Shown here in pieces: positions 11,021-20,470 of a stretch of DNA of 64,000 nucleotides (its first letter is position 1; each line of letters opens with the position of its first letter). The translations under genes were made by a program, and so were the position numbers. The DNA is from Xiphydria camelus (Eukaryota > Arthropoda > Insecta > Hymenoptera > Xiphydriidae), in assembly GCA_963678675.1 (NCBI GenBank), contig OY783196.1, positions 15,928,138 to 15,992,137 of the forward strand, given 5' to 3'. The notes beneath the pieces are model-generated. The model worked only from the letters and a program-made list of their open reading frames with translations, had not been told where the DNA came from and did no database searches.

Positions 11021-11680
11021 GCATGGTAATCACGCGTAGCTCTCGCGACCAATCGCGCAACGCCTGCGTGCGCATCAGGATAGCTGTCTCGGCGAATCAC
11101 GCAACGGCTGCGCGCTCGCCGCGCGGGACTCTCCCGGCGGATCACGTGTCGGCCACGTGCTCGTCACGTGAATCACTCCAACGGAAAACGGGAGAGCGGG
11201 GAGAGACGGGATCTATTCTCGGAACCAAAGTCTGCTTCCGAGAACGACGACGGTTAGACTCAATACAGACAGAGCAACACGACATCAACACGATACCCGA
11301 GCAACATATGTTGCTCGAATGTCGCCGCCATATATTGAAATGCAGATATTCAGACGACGCGATACGACGTGGAAGGGATACGACATCTAGGATACATGTT
11401 TCCGAGCGACATTTTTATTCAGTCGCCAGGCAAGGAATAGCCGAGCGACAAAGAATAGCATCTAGACAGGAAAGTCGGGCTTTCCCGATCGAGCCTCCCG
11501 TTGGGGTGTTACCAAGTAGGAAGTAAGGTGTTAACTGCCAATTGGAACTGTGATGTTCTCGGGCCGTTTTTTATATACCCGCAATTTCGTGCTTTTCCTC
11601 CCGAGTCACGCGCGTGATAGGGACTCGGTTCCTAATTGTCGCTTGCATCCTTATGCTTTTCTCTCCCGAGTCCCGCGCGT
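11021..11680. promoter_or_regulatory. GC-rich, CpG-dense block of Ens-1
   Basis: This block is far more CpG-rich than its surroundings (CGCGCAACGCC, CGCCGCGCGGG, CACGTG words). It contains an 18-bp perfect palindrome GAGCAACATATGTTGCTC at about 11299 and two related CCCGAGTC...CGCGCG segments near 11600 and 11667. A 167-codon arginine-rich open frame on the plus strand is probably a by-product of composition. Position upstream of the minus-strand genes makes a promoter region plausible; this is inference. Confidence 0.3.
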
Positions 11681-11685
11681 AGTAC

Positions 11686-12310
11686 AAGCATGTTACAGTA
11701 ACACACTTCTGTTACATAACTATGACGTTACCACGACATATAATAGTTACATAACGTGCATGTTAATGATGTTACATCACCACTGTGATACGCATGTAAC
11801 GTAAATATTACATACTCTTGAAACATTCTTGTAATGTGTAGTAAGTAACATCACTGTAACTTCAACGAACTATCCCCGCAGTTACATTACTATTGTTACA
11901 AGCATCTAGCGTTACGGTTACGCACTTCTGTTACATAAATAGAACGTAACCACGCCATATAATAGTTACATAACGTGTATGTTAGTGATGTTATATCACC
12001 ACTGTGATACGCATGTAACGTAAATGTTACGTAGTCTTGCAACATTCTTGTAACATTTACAAGTTACGTTCGTGCCACATTACGTACCTATCACGAAAGT
12101 TATACTGTAATTGTTACGAGTATGTTACGTTGCCATTACACACTTTTTGTTATGCAACTGCGACGAAAATCCTTCATATAACAATTACATTACCTGCATA
12201 TAACAAATGAAATATTGCATGTTACTCTTATGTTACATACCTTCAACATATCACAAGCGTTACATTGTAACATTACATGTAACTTCCACGTTACATTGCT
12301 GTTCAATCAC
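11686..12310. repeat. Right subterminal TGTTAC/GTAACA array of Ens-1
   Basis: TGTTAC, GTTACATAAC and GTAACGT words recur densely. An internal duplication of about 200 bp is visible: ACTTCTGTTACATAA with CATATAATAGTTACATAACG near 11705-11760 and again near 11925-11975. It mirrors the left array. Confidence 0.85.
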
Positions 12311-12657
12311 GTGTTTACTGGGCTTCCATGAAGTCACGTATGTTCCATGTGTGAGTGCAGATTGAGAGGGAGAAAAACCGTTGCAATGATCCGCGACTAG
12401 CATTTTGATTGGCGCCCTCCTCCTGCCGAGGGGCTGGGCCTAGGTAATTAAAAAGAGTATTTCGACGCTCGAGCGGCAGATCAATTATTAGATCCACTTT
12501 GTGCAATTTTGTAAAATATACGACGATCGTCAAACTACCGAGGACATTCTAAGTTTCATTTCGCTTTCCCCGCATTTTTCGAGCAGAGCGCCTTAGCGCT
12601 CCATGGGCGCGGACCTGCCCTCTGCAATCCACGAGGACCGACCTGGGGCACGCAACA

Positions 12658-12690
12658 TTTTGGTGACAGCGGTGGGATGGTTCAAAAACG
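12658..12690 (+). promoter_or_regulatory. Primer-binding region of Gypsy-1
   Basis: The sequence TTTTGGTGACAGCGGTGGGA directly after the 5' LTR sits where a tRNA primer-binding site belongs and begins with the usual TGG-like start. I did not match it to a specific tRNA. Confidence 0.5.
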
Positions 12691-12946
12691 GACAATTTGA
12701 CAATTTCGGAAAGTGAGAGTGCCGGCTCGAAAGTGCGGAAGACTTTATTAAAAGCAAACTTTAATACGCACTCCTCTGTCCCGGGTTCTTTGTGCGTGGT
12801 TTTCCCCGGGAACCGTAGGGCAAATGTCAGAGGAGGTGGCTTTAGTGACCACGCGTGTTACAATTTCCACTTAAGACCACCCGCGTAAAGAGACACTGAA
12901 AAAACTATCCACCGCGAATCAAAGTACGGAACTCGAAGATCCACAG

Positions 12947-13195
12947 TGAGGCGACAACCTGGAGATCCACAGCGAGGCGACAACTCGGAGATCCACAGCG
13001 AGGCGACAACCGGGAGATCCACAGCGAGGCGACAACCTGGAGATCCACAGCGAGGCGACAACTCGGAGATCCACAGCGAGGCGACAACCCGGAGATCCAC
13101 AGCGAGGCGACAACCCGGAGATTCACAGCGAGGCGACAACCCGGAAACTCCCAGCGAGGCGGTCACACGCAGATCCACAGCGAGGCATCATACCA
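12947..13195. repeat. 26-bp minisatellite in the Gypsy-1 leader
   Basis: About nine head-to-tail units of GGAGATCCACAGCGAGGCGACAAC plus two variable bases, starting at 12961, 12987, 13013, 13039 and on at 26-bp steps, with decay at both ends. All three minus-strand frames and one plus-strand frame are open through it, which is a consequence of the repeat. Confidence 0.92.
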
Positions 13196-13225
13196 TAAGT
13201 CTTTAACAAAAATATTGTTATTAAG

Positions 13226-13666
13226 ATGCTACATCCGACATCTCTCGCGAGCGGTAGTGGTCCTTTCCGAATCGCGGAAACAGAAACTCCCCAATTCGTT
13301 TCTTTGCGAGTCTCTCCGGTGACTCAAAATAGCCCTCCGATAGTTTCACATCCACCGAGCGAAGTATCAATGGTTGGCGTTGCCGAACCTGAAACAAACG
13401 CAACCGACACTTCTCATTTATCCTTGAAATTAGCAGGCGAACTGGTTCCCTCTTTTGATGGAAAACCTTCCGCACTGACAAAATTCATCAAACAATGCAA
13501 AATTGCCGAGGCACGCGTAAAACCCTCCGATCGCGAAAATCTTTTGGCTATCATTTGCAGTAAAATCAAAGGTCACGCCGACCAACTTTTGGCAAATTTT
13601 CGCGTTCTTGCCGACCTGAATGAATTGAATACCTTGCTCAAGACCGTTTTTTCCCGATTTTTTTAA
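13226..13666 (+). CDS. Gag fragment of Gypsy-1
   Basis: 146 codons from an ATG. The second half (AGELVPSFDGKPSALTKFIKQ, then a helix-rich stretch with IICSKIKGHADQLLANF) matches the start of the capsid domain in Gypsy Gag proteins, where a phrase like L-x-P-x-F-D-G is followed by a short helical repeat. The frame ends at a stop after SRFF, but sequence beyond (13667-13860) still looks Gag-like in shifted frames. No CCHC zinc knuckle remains. It is a pseudogene fragment. Confidence 0.62.
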   Translation: MLHPTSLASGSGPFRIAETETPQFVSLRVSPVTQNSPPIVSHPPSEVSMVGVAEPETNATDTSHLSLKLAGELVPSFDGKPSALTKFIKQCKIAEARVKPSDRENLLAIICSKIKGHADQLLANFRVLADLNELNTLLKTVFSRFF

Positions 13667-14290
13667 TGTAAATCTGGTGCACGATGAACTTCGGAAAACT
13701 TCTCAGAATGTAAATGAGGGCGTTGAGTATTTTGGGGCGCGAGTTCTTGAAATTTTAACGCGTTGATTAGAGGCAACTAATGAAAAATATGACGAACTAC
13801 AAGCCACCGGAGTCAAAACGCTACTAAAAGATGCGGCTATCACTTGCTTCGCGCGCGGATTACGTGATCCTCTGAGATGAGTACTTTACTATCAAAAGAA
13901 AAACCGATATCCCTAGAAAGTGGTATTGATCTTTCTGTGAGGGTTGAATTAGAGACTATCGAACGTTCGCGTCATCTTCAGGGAACACCAAAACCAAACT
14001 CGATTCAAAGTACGGTTTATAATACGAATAATGTTCCTAATTCCGATACAAATCGACGACCGCGACGGGATAATACATACCCCTCCAAATGAGATCGCGA
14101 TTGAAGCGCGACCGCGATAAAATTATTTAAACGCAGGGGACGCCCCGTCGGTGCAAATCTCGCGGAATGCGATTATGATTGCATGAGCCGGATCCTCCGA
14201 CAATAACGCCAAGGAAATCTGAAAAATATAAATTTCTCAAAGGATAATTTCGAAATCTAAACGTATAGCTTCATTTCTACTCCTTTTGAA
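13667..14290 (+). pseudogene. Decayed gag/pol junction of Gypsy-1
   Basis: Open pieces such as 13877-14092 (216 bp, polar, no motif) alternate with stops. Fragments resembling the Gag C-terminus (GAREFLKF-like in a shifted frame near 13735) can be read. I see no protease active site, so a deletion probably removed it. Confidence 0.4.
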
Positions 14291-14815
14291 TTTTTAACTT
14301 CAATAAAATACCCTTCGGCTTGAAGAACGCCCCGGCTTCGTCTCAACGGATGATGGATGTGGTACTATCGGGGCTTCAGGGTGTTGAATTTTCGTATACA
14401 TGGACGTCATCGTTGTTTATGCTAGTTCTCTCGAGGAACATGCCCAAAAATTGAAAGCTCTCTTTGTACGATTGGTTTAACTTTCCAAACTGAAAAATGT
14501 CATTTTATACGCCGTGAATTGATTTATCTTGGTCATGAGATCACCAATGAGGGTGTGAAACCCGATCATAACAAAATTAAGACCGTTCGAAGTTTTCCAG
14601 TTCCCACAGAACGAAGAAAAATATTAATCAGTTCCCACCCTAGTCTCGTTAACTATTATAGACGGTTCATCAAGAATATGGCGAAAATAGCCAAGTCTCT
14701 TACCAGATTATTAAAGAGGGAGAATCCCTTTATCTGGACCTTCCCCGCTCAATATGCCTTTGAAATCCTTCGCGAAACTCTGTGTTCAGAGCCGCTTCTT
14801 TAATTTCTTAAATTC
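14291..14815 (+). pseudogene. Reverse transcriptase remnant of Gypsy-1
   Basis: In a shifted frame near 14305 the phrase PFGLKNAPA can be read, then a YMDV in place of the catalytic YxDD near 14396, so one catalytic Asp is lost. A clean frame at 14519-14803 carries LGHEITNEGVKPDHNKI and NYYRRFIKNMAKIAKSL, the RT thumb/connection region. Fingers and palm N-terminal parts are missing. Confidence 0.8.
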
Positions 14816-15200
14816 TCCGAACCTATCATTGGGACGACCAATTCTTCGAAGTATGCACTCCTGAGTCAGGGTATTATCGATACACTGAAGGATTCTAAAA
14901 TAAATTACAATACAATTGAAAATGAACTTTTAGCGATTCTTTTCGCTATTGAATATTTCCGACCATATTTGTATGGTTATCAATTTACCGATTATCACCG
15001 ATTATCGTCCTTCGGTCTAGTTGCATAATGCAAAACACCCCACCTCGACATTACTTTGTTGACGAGTTCATCTTAACGAGTACGATTATAATATCGTATA
15101 CGCACCTAGAAAAATCAATTTTACTGCTGACGCTCTATTCTGTAATCTGACAAATCTTGAGGCTTCCCATTTACCTGAACCATTCACCTTTTTGACGGAA
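14816..15200 (+). pseudogene. RNase H remnant of Gypsy-1
   Basis: Across several frames one can follow an SSKYALLSQG-type start, NTIENELLAI, FAIEYFRPYLYG and a decayed TDY/TDH region near 14990, in the order seen in Gypsy RNase H. Stops and shifts break it. Confidence 0.6.
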
Positions 15201-16340
15201 AATGTAAATGAAGATGCCGCTTATCCCAGGAACTTTGAAGAGGTATTCGACTGCGCAGACGAATTACCGCTTCCTTGTTTCACCGAGGATCTGGCGTTGG
15301 ATGCAGACAGGAATTTTTAACAAAAAGAAGAATTATTAGGTGCCTTGTTCCTGGCGCGCGCAGGAGCTTGGTACTCGACGTAGAAGAGGTCAATTGCTTT
15401 CAAACAAGTAAAAATAGAATCTGACACGACTGACTCAGACTCCGATAGCGAGTACTTCACTGCCGACGAGGACGACTCGCCAATAGAATCAGGGTGCTCC
15501 TCCTGGTCCGCCGACCTGTTGGCTAACGATGGCTACTCCGGTGCATCGCTTCGGGTCCCGGCCAGGGGAGTGAAGAGTGGCACTGATAGCTTGCTTTCCT
15601 GGTAACCCGGTCTGACAGATCCTGTAAGCGATCTCCGGCCCAGATGGGTGCTCCAGCTGCCACCGACGAGGGACAACGCGGCACACCAGAGAAGACACCC
15701 TCCGGTTGTGACTTCTTTACGTAAGAAACCTCCAGCCTTGTTGGGTGCCGCCGCCGACGAGGGAAATAGCTTAGGAGTAGAATGTGGCACACCAGCTGAG
15801 CATGCCTCCCTGAAAGCCGGGTTCTATAGGTCCAAGTAGAGACCTCCGGACCAGATGGGTGCTTCAGCTGCCACCGACGAGGGAAATAACCTAGGAATGA
15901 CCTCAGTAAAACGTAGCAGCATCAACTCTAGTATTTCCAGTAGAAACAACGTAAATTCATCAAATGTAAATTCAGACAGACCATCGAGCAACACAAAACT
16001 TCCTACTATATTCCACTCTACGGACCACCTATCGTGTCAAAACAACCTCATCAATTTTATTCCGCTAGATTTGAATATTTCCTCCGAAATTGGCCTAGTG
16101 CTACTTGAGGACAGAGAATACCTAATATTTTGCTTGACTCTTCGTGTGAAACCTCTCGACACCTCTATAAATTATCTTTGAAGGATCTTACAATCTTTGA
16201 GATTATTAATGGACCACCAAGGTATTAAAAGTTCTAGTGTCGCTGCAAACGACTGAGTTATACTTATTCAAATGGGTTGACGTAGGAAATCTTCTGAGAA
16301 ATATCTCCAACAATTCTGTGTATACTTTATAACAATCTTC
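15201..16340 (+). pseudogene. Non-conserved internal region of Gypsy-1 with a short duplication
   Basis: CCAGATGGGTGCTCCAGCTGCC near 15640 recurs as CCAGATGGGTGCTTCAGCTGCC near 15853, both followed by ACCGACGAGGG. CCGACGAGGGAAATAGCTTAGG near 15752 is a third partial match. Open frames at 15855-16181 and shorter ones carry no motif I recognise. Confidence 0.45.
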
Positions 16341-16371
16341 CCTTATGATACCAGGTAACCTATGCGCAACA

Positions 16372-16700
16372 CTGCTACTCGAAAAAGGAAATCGTTATCT
16401 TCTAACTCTGCTACTCGAAAAAGGAAATCGTTATCTTCTAACTCTGCTACCCGAAAAAGGAAATCGTTATCTTCTAACTCTGCTACTCGAAAAAGGAAAT
16501 CGTTATCTTCTAACTCTGCTACCCGAAAAAGGAAATCGTTATCTTCTAACTCTGCTACTCGAAAAAGGAAATCGTTATCTTCTAACTCTGCTACCCGAAA
16601 AAGGAAATCGTTATCTTCTAACACTGCTACCCGAAAAAGGAAATCGTTATCTTCTAACTCTGCTACTCGAAAAAAAAAGGAAATCGCTATCTTCCAACTA
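16372..16700. repeat. 36-bp minisatellite (12-codon unit) in Gypsy-1
   Basis: About nine units of 36 bp start at 16372, 16408, 16444 and so on, reading CTGCTACTCGAAAAAGGAAA then ATCGTTATCTTCTAACT. Because 36 is a multiple of three, several frames stay open. One plus-strand frame repeats the basic dodecapeptide SATRKRKSLSSN. Alternation of CTC and CCC in neighbouring units hints at higher-order (72-bp) amplification. I see no evidence that any frame is translated. Confidence 0.93.
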
Positions 16701-16739
16701 TCCAGGATAACCTCAAAATATTTCGACGCTAACTCTCTT

Positions 16740-17035
16740 TCAAAATTAACTCAGTTGCAGTTACTCACGCATTAGCCGAGCAATTTATCATCCGTTTTGG
16801 TTGTCCTCGTGCTATCATACCAATCAGGGAAGCATATTCTTCGTTATTCAAAATTCGCACTAATGTTTGCAAAATTTTTACACTTCAAAAATTTACTTCC
16901 ACTGCATTTCATCAAACATAAACGTCAGTTTGATTATAATTGGATTGGACCACGTGAGATTGTCGAGATTGCATTAAATAGCACTAAGGAAAATTGTTCA
17001 TGCGAATAAGTTTAAATTAGCCCTCATCAGACTAG
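16740..17035 (+). pseudogene. Integrase remnant of Gypsy-1
   Basis: A frame with AEQFIIRFGCPRAII, read near 16770, resembles the stretch before the second catalytic Asp of Gypsy integrases. The expected TDQG is altered. The later frame at 16797-17009 ends with a YNWIGPREIVEI phrase like the integrase C-terminal YLGPF motif. Most of the catalytic core is deleted. Confidence 0.6.
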
Positions 17036-17074
17036 ATAACATCGGTGAAAATACACGGACTAACCTTTATATTT

Positions 17075-17505
17075 GTTTAATTATATTAAGATTTTGAAAT
17101 TATACTAAGGTTTTGAAATTATATTAAGATTTTGAAATTAAACTAAGGTTTTGAAATTATACTAAGATTTTGAAATTATACTAAGGTTTTGAAATTATCT
17201 TACGATTTTGAAATTATATTAAAACTGAAATTATACTAAGGTTTTGAAATTATACTAAGATTTTGAAATTATACTAAGGTTTTGAAATTATCTTAAGATT
17301 TTGAAATTATATTAAAACTGAAATTATACTAAGGTTTTGAAATTATACTAAGATTTGAAATTATATTAAGATTTGACATTACATTAAGATTTGACATTAT
17401 ACTACGGTTTTGAAATTATCTTAAGGTTTTGAAATTACATTAAGACTTGAAATTATATTAAGACCTGAAAGTACATTAAGATCTGATATTATATTACGGC
17501 TTTAA
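17075..17505. repeat. About 20-bp AT-rich minisatellite in the Gypsy-1 3' region
   Basis: More than 20 units of the type TTTTGAAATTATACTAAGG or TTTTGAAATTATATTAAGA in tandem, with alternating AGG/AGA ends and a larger duplication (17150-17220 against 17250-17340). Confidence 0.9.
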
Positions 17506-17559
17506 AATTATTCACGAGAATAATTTTACAAAAATGTTTTGTGAAACATTTTTTTTTAT

Positions 17560-17570
17560 AAGGGGGAAGG
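17560..17570 (+). promoter_or_regulatory. Polypurine tract of Gypsy-1
   Basis: AAGGGGGAAGG lies immediately 5' of the 3' LTR, the expected primer site for plus-strand DNA synthesis. Confidence 0.85.
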
Positions 17571-18238
17571 TGTCGCGTACGCAACTAGACTCGATTCGGA
17601 ATCGATATAACCTTCGATAGTTCTAGGATTTGATGGCGGTAAAACCCAAATATCAAACGGTTCTGAATGCTGAGAAATAATGTACGGGTGAATTCCACGG
17701 GAAGAAATACGTATCGAATATTAGGGTACCGGCAACTGCGAGATTTATAAACTTCCTGCCGCCGCGAGTTCGGTTTGCGACACTATCAACAACTAGGCAT
17801 AAACACCTTCTTCCGTTTCGGGGACTGAGTTTTGGCGACTCGAGAAATCGTAAACGATATCGCGTAGCTCTTCTGATTTGTAAACGAGTCCGCCGAATTC
17901 GCCCTTCCATGAAGTCACGTATGTTCCATGTGTGAGTGCAGATTGAGAGGGAGAAAAACCGTTGCAATGATCCGCGACTAGCATTTTGATTGGCGCCCTC
18001 CTCCTGCCGAGGGGCTGGGCCTAGGTAATTAAAAAGAGTATTTCGACGCTCGAGCGGCAGATCAATTATTAGATCCACTTTGTGCAATTTTGTAAAATAT
18101 ACGACGATCGTCAAACTACCGAGGACATTCTAAGTTTCATTTCGCTTTCCCCGCATTTTTCGAGCAGAGCGCCTTAGCGCTCCATGGGCGCGGACCTGCC
18201 CTCTGCAATCCACGAGGACCGACCTGGGGCACGCAACA
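17571..18238 (+). repeat. 3' LTR of Gypsy-1 (668 bp, uninterrupted)
   Basis: Starts TGTCGCG, ends CGCAACA. It matches the three 5' LTR pieces with very few differences, for example one base near 17780 compared with 6351, so the copy is not very old although its coding part has been deleted. Confidence 0.93.
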
Positions 18239-18242
18239 CTTT

Positions 18243-18400
18243 CACTTAGATTGCTCCATCTAACAATATGTGTTGGAAACTTACTGCCTTACTGTTACTG
18301 CTTACGTTTTTTCACGTGTGATGGCCTTTACACGCTAGCCGCACGCAGTGCTGCCACGTAGTGACACCACTGTGATCTCACCGTGGCATGATCGAGTGGC
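18243..18400. other. Piece of a dispersed repeat (family B), also at 49640-49905
   Basis: CGCACGCAGTGCTGCCACGTAG and CCGTGGCATGATCG near 18333-18395, then AAACTAAAAGCACCGTGGC from 18836, are found in the same order on the minus strand at 49770-49880, where nothing separates them. This provides the empty site for the twin MITE at 18401-18835. Confidence 0.7.
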
Positions 18401-18835
18401 GTACACCCGGGCTCACGGAATCTGTCGCTGGTGACTTTTTTTAAATGTTATTTTTAAACGTACTAACCAATGATTAATCAATCCTCGTGCTTTCATTAAC
18501 GAGAGTAGACGTCACCGTAGCTAATGAGGGCATGAGAATTAATTGTTCACTGGTTAGTACGTTTAAAAATAAGGTTTAAAAAAAGTCACCAGCGACAGAT
18601 TCCGTGAGCACGGGTGTACACCCGGGGACACGGCATCTGTCGCTGGTGACTTTTTTTAAACGTTATTTTTAAACGTACTAACCAATAATTAATAATCCTC
18701 ATGCTTTCATTAACGAGAGTAGACGCCACCGTAGCTAATGAGCGCATGAGAATTAATTATTTATTGGTTAGTACGTTTAAAAATAACGTTTAAAAAAAGT
18801 CACCAGCGACAGATACTGTGTCCCCGGGTGTACAC
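18401..18835. mobile_element. Two tandem palindromic MITEs sharing target repeats
   Basis: Elements of 209 bp (18407-18615) and 208 bp (18622-18829) each form a near-complete hairpin: CTGTCGCTGGTGAC with TTTTTAAACGTACTAACCA on the left and the mirror on the right. GTACAC stands before, between and after them (18401, 18616, 18830), and the related locus near 49818 has GTACAC once with no insert. The sequence therefore shows a 6-bp target duplication and two copies at the same target. Confidence 0.88.
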
Positions 18836-19550
18836 AAACTAAAAGCACCGTGGCTACACAGTGAACACACTGATTGTGAGTGGTTCACAGCGTAAAGACA
18901 CAGTGGTTACACTCAGTGCAGTCACGGTGCCTTTTCGACGTGCACACTTCGTAAATTTACCGACCATGAATATCGGTAAATTCATTGTCTTCATAAAATT
19001 TTTAACACGTTCGCTGCCACCGGCTCCGATTGGAGCCAGTTGACACTTTGCGCCTGTGCCGCCGGCTCCGATCGGAGACACATTGTCGTGCACATTACAT
19101 TATTCAGTCTGTTACCGGCACTGAGCGCGATGCAATCAATCTAAAAATGGCAGCGAATGTGTTAAGTTAGAAAATAACAAAATTGATATTATAATGATGT
19201 TTCAAACAGTGCGAATTGTACTGAATTATTCCATAAATAACGAATGATTAATTATCATAATCGCTACTGTTTTGAAAAAGAAAGTATCAAACTATTTTTA
19301 AAAATTTAATGAGATATATATAAACCGGCCTTTTTACACAATGCAACACTGAGATATCTCGGCAAAAATATTTAAATATTTTTGCCGAGATATCTCAGTG
19401 TTCCATTGTATAAAAAGGCCGGTTTTAGCTTACGTTTGACACATAGCTCGAAATCGGCTTTCAGGTTTATCTCACAAGTCACAGTATGTAGTTGCTTTCA
19501 GGTATTGATATTATATGTATAACTACTCTTAGTCGACTTCCACCACAAAG

Positions 19551-19630
19551 AGTCGATGGCGCAATTGGTAGAATGCGAGAAGCGTTCTCAGTCTTCTAAA
19601 GATCGCAGGTTCGAGTCCTGGCCGGGTCGG
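19551..19630 (+). ncRNA. tRNA-like Pol III promoter block (left arm)
   Basis: TGGCGCAATTGG at 19557 matches the A-box consensus and GGTTCGAGTCC at 19608 the B box, about 50 bp apart as in tRNA genes. The T-arm pairs (CAGG with CCTG), but the anticodon arm has an oversized loop and no 7-bp acceptor stem can be drawn. I therefore call it a tRNA-derived, SINE-like relic and not a tRNA gene. Confidence 0.55.
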
Positions 19631-20107
19631 TTTGAGAAAAAAAAAACCGACACTCTCTCTCTAGTAGGCGGATAAGGCAGGCGGGAAATCCTACTTTATC
19701 GCCCCCTTTTTGCAAAATTCTACTTTTACCATCGTACTTACACTGCGTGACTGCAGTGTGGCTTCACGCTGGACGTCCAGATGGACACCCCAGTGCCCAG
19801 TGCACTCGAATTCACCGCGTGAAAGTAGTGTGCAGTCACGGTGGCGCCACTTTGCTATCGGGGCCACCCCGATCCCCACCCCGACCCCGATAGCAAAGTG
19901 GCGCCACCGTGACTGCACACTACTTTCACGCGGTGAATTCGAGTGCACTGGGCACTGGGGTGTCCATCTGGACGTCCAGCGTGAAGCCACACTGCAGTCA
20001 CGCAGTGTAAGTACGATGGTAAAAGTAGAATTTTGCTAAAAGGGAGCGATAAAGTAGGATTTCCCGCCTGCCTTATCCGCCTACTAGTGTCGATTTTTTT
20101 TTCTCAA

Positions 20108-20195
20108 ACCCGACCCGGCCCGGACTCGAACCTACGTTCCTTAGGAGACTGGGAACGCTTCTCGCATTCTACCAATTGCGCCATCGACTCCTTGT
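20108..20195 (-). ncRNA. tRNA-like Pol III promoter block (right arm, mirror copy)
   Basis: On the minus strand the A box lies at 20172-20183 and the B box at 20122-20132, in mirror position to the left-arm copy. The two copies point toward each other across the palindrome centre. Differences in the anticodon-like region show the arms have diverged slightly. Confidence 0.55.
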
Positions 20196-20221
20196 GGTGG
20201 GAGTCGACTAAGTTATACATA

Positions 20222-20470
20222 TGAAGGGTCCAGTGGAAAAACGATGAGGTTCCATTTTTTTCGAAATCAATATTTTAGCGGCATCTGTTAGCTTGTAACA
20301 TGGAGTATCAATATACCAAACCTTACAGGGGACAAACAATGAGATTCCACTAAAAACTGTGGTTGAAAATAGGCGGCACAGTAGACTCCCGCGCGTTGTG
20401 AAACTTTAAATTCCGTGTTTCTCAACTTTTAAAAGTATGGAACCTCATCGTTTTTCCACTGGACCCTTCA
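20222..20470. mobile_element. 249-bp MITE in the right arm of the giant palindrome
   Basis: TIRs TGAAGGGTCCAGTGGAAAAA and the mirror, with a TA duplication at 20220-20221 and 20471-20472. The left arm at 19513-19525 is the empty site, so this insertion is younger than the palindrome. The TA target and ends suit a Tc1/mariner-type MITE. Confidence 0.85.

Larger units (their letters stand above)
6474..12322. mobile_element. Ens-1: CACTA/EnSpm-like DNA transposon with TGTTAC-type subterminal arrays
   Basis: The perfect short TIRs are CCCAGTAAACACG and CGTGTTTACTGGG. The 2-bp duplication CT is proven by the empty site in the 3' LTR (GCCCTTCCATG near 17903). Both ends are crowded for 0.6-0.7 kb with TGTTAC/GTAACA words. 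The interior encodes a Tnp2-like transposase (8807-10051, minus) and a spliced DUF4806-like gene (7985-8730, minus). The superfamily call rests on the transposase pattern and the 2-bp duplication; the TIR starts CCCAGT rather than CACTA/G. Confidence 0.88.
2515..12657 (+). repeat. 5' LTR of Gypsy-1, split in three
   Basis: The LTR pieces are 2515-2553, about 6175-6473 and 12323-12657. They read continuously against the uninterrupted 3' LTR at 17571-18238, with duplicated bases at each junction (ATA or TATAA at the first, CT at the second). Confidence 0.92.
2515..18238 (+). mobile_element. Gypsy-1: Ty3/Gypsy LTR retrotransposon with two nested DNA transposons in its 5' LTR
   Basis: Both LTRs start TGTCGCGTACGCAAC and end GGGGCACGCAACA. 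The 5' LTR (2515-12657) is interrupted twice; the 3' LTR (17571-18238) is intact at 668 bp. Subtracting insert 1 with its duplication (3624 bp) and insert 2 with its 2-bp duplication (5851 bp) from 10143 bp gives exactly 668 bp. The internal part holds a primer-binding region after 12657, a gag fragment, decayed RT, RNase H and integrase pieces, three minisatellites and a polypurine tract. The coding part is heavily deleted, with no recognisable protease, so the copy is dead. Confidence 0.93.

Noticed and set aside
11023..11526. 167-residue arginine-rich protein on the plus strand of Ens-1
   Set aside because: Lies in a CpG-dense block where stop codons are rare, has no motif and no homologue in Ens-2.
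12905..13206. Short direct repeats with regular spacing, CRISPR-like at first sight, and four overlapping open frames
   Set aside because: The 26-bp units follow each other without unique spacers and lie in a eukaryotic retroelement leader. The frames stay open only because of the repeat.
16343..16775. Repetitive basic protein with 12-residue units (SATRKRKSLSSN)
   Set aside because: The unit is 36 bp, so frames on both strands stay open. No start context, domain or conservation supports translation.
19551..19630. Functional tRNA gene
   Set aside because: A and B boxes are good, but the anticodon arm and acceptor stem cannot be drawn in either copy. Kept as a tRNA-derived promoter relic.
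19691..20039. Two mirror proteins of about 100 residues at the palindrome centre
   Set aside because: The same peptide appears on both strands because the DNA is palindromic; there is no independent coding evidence.
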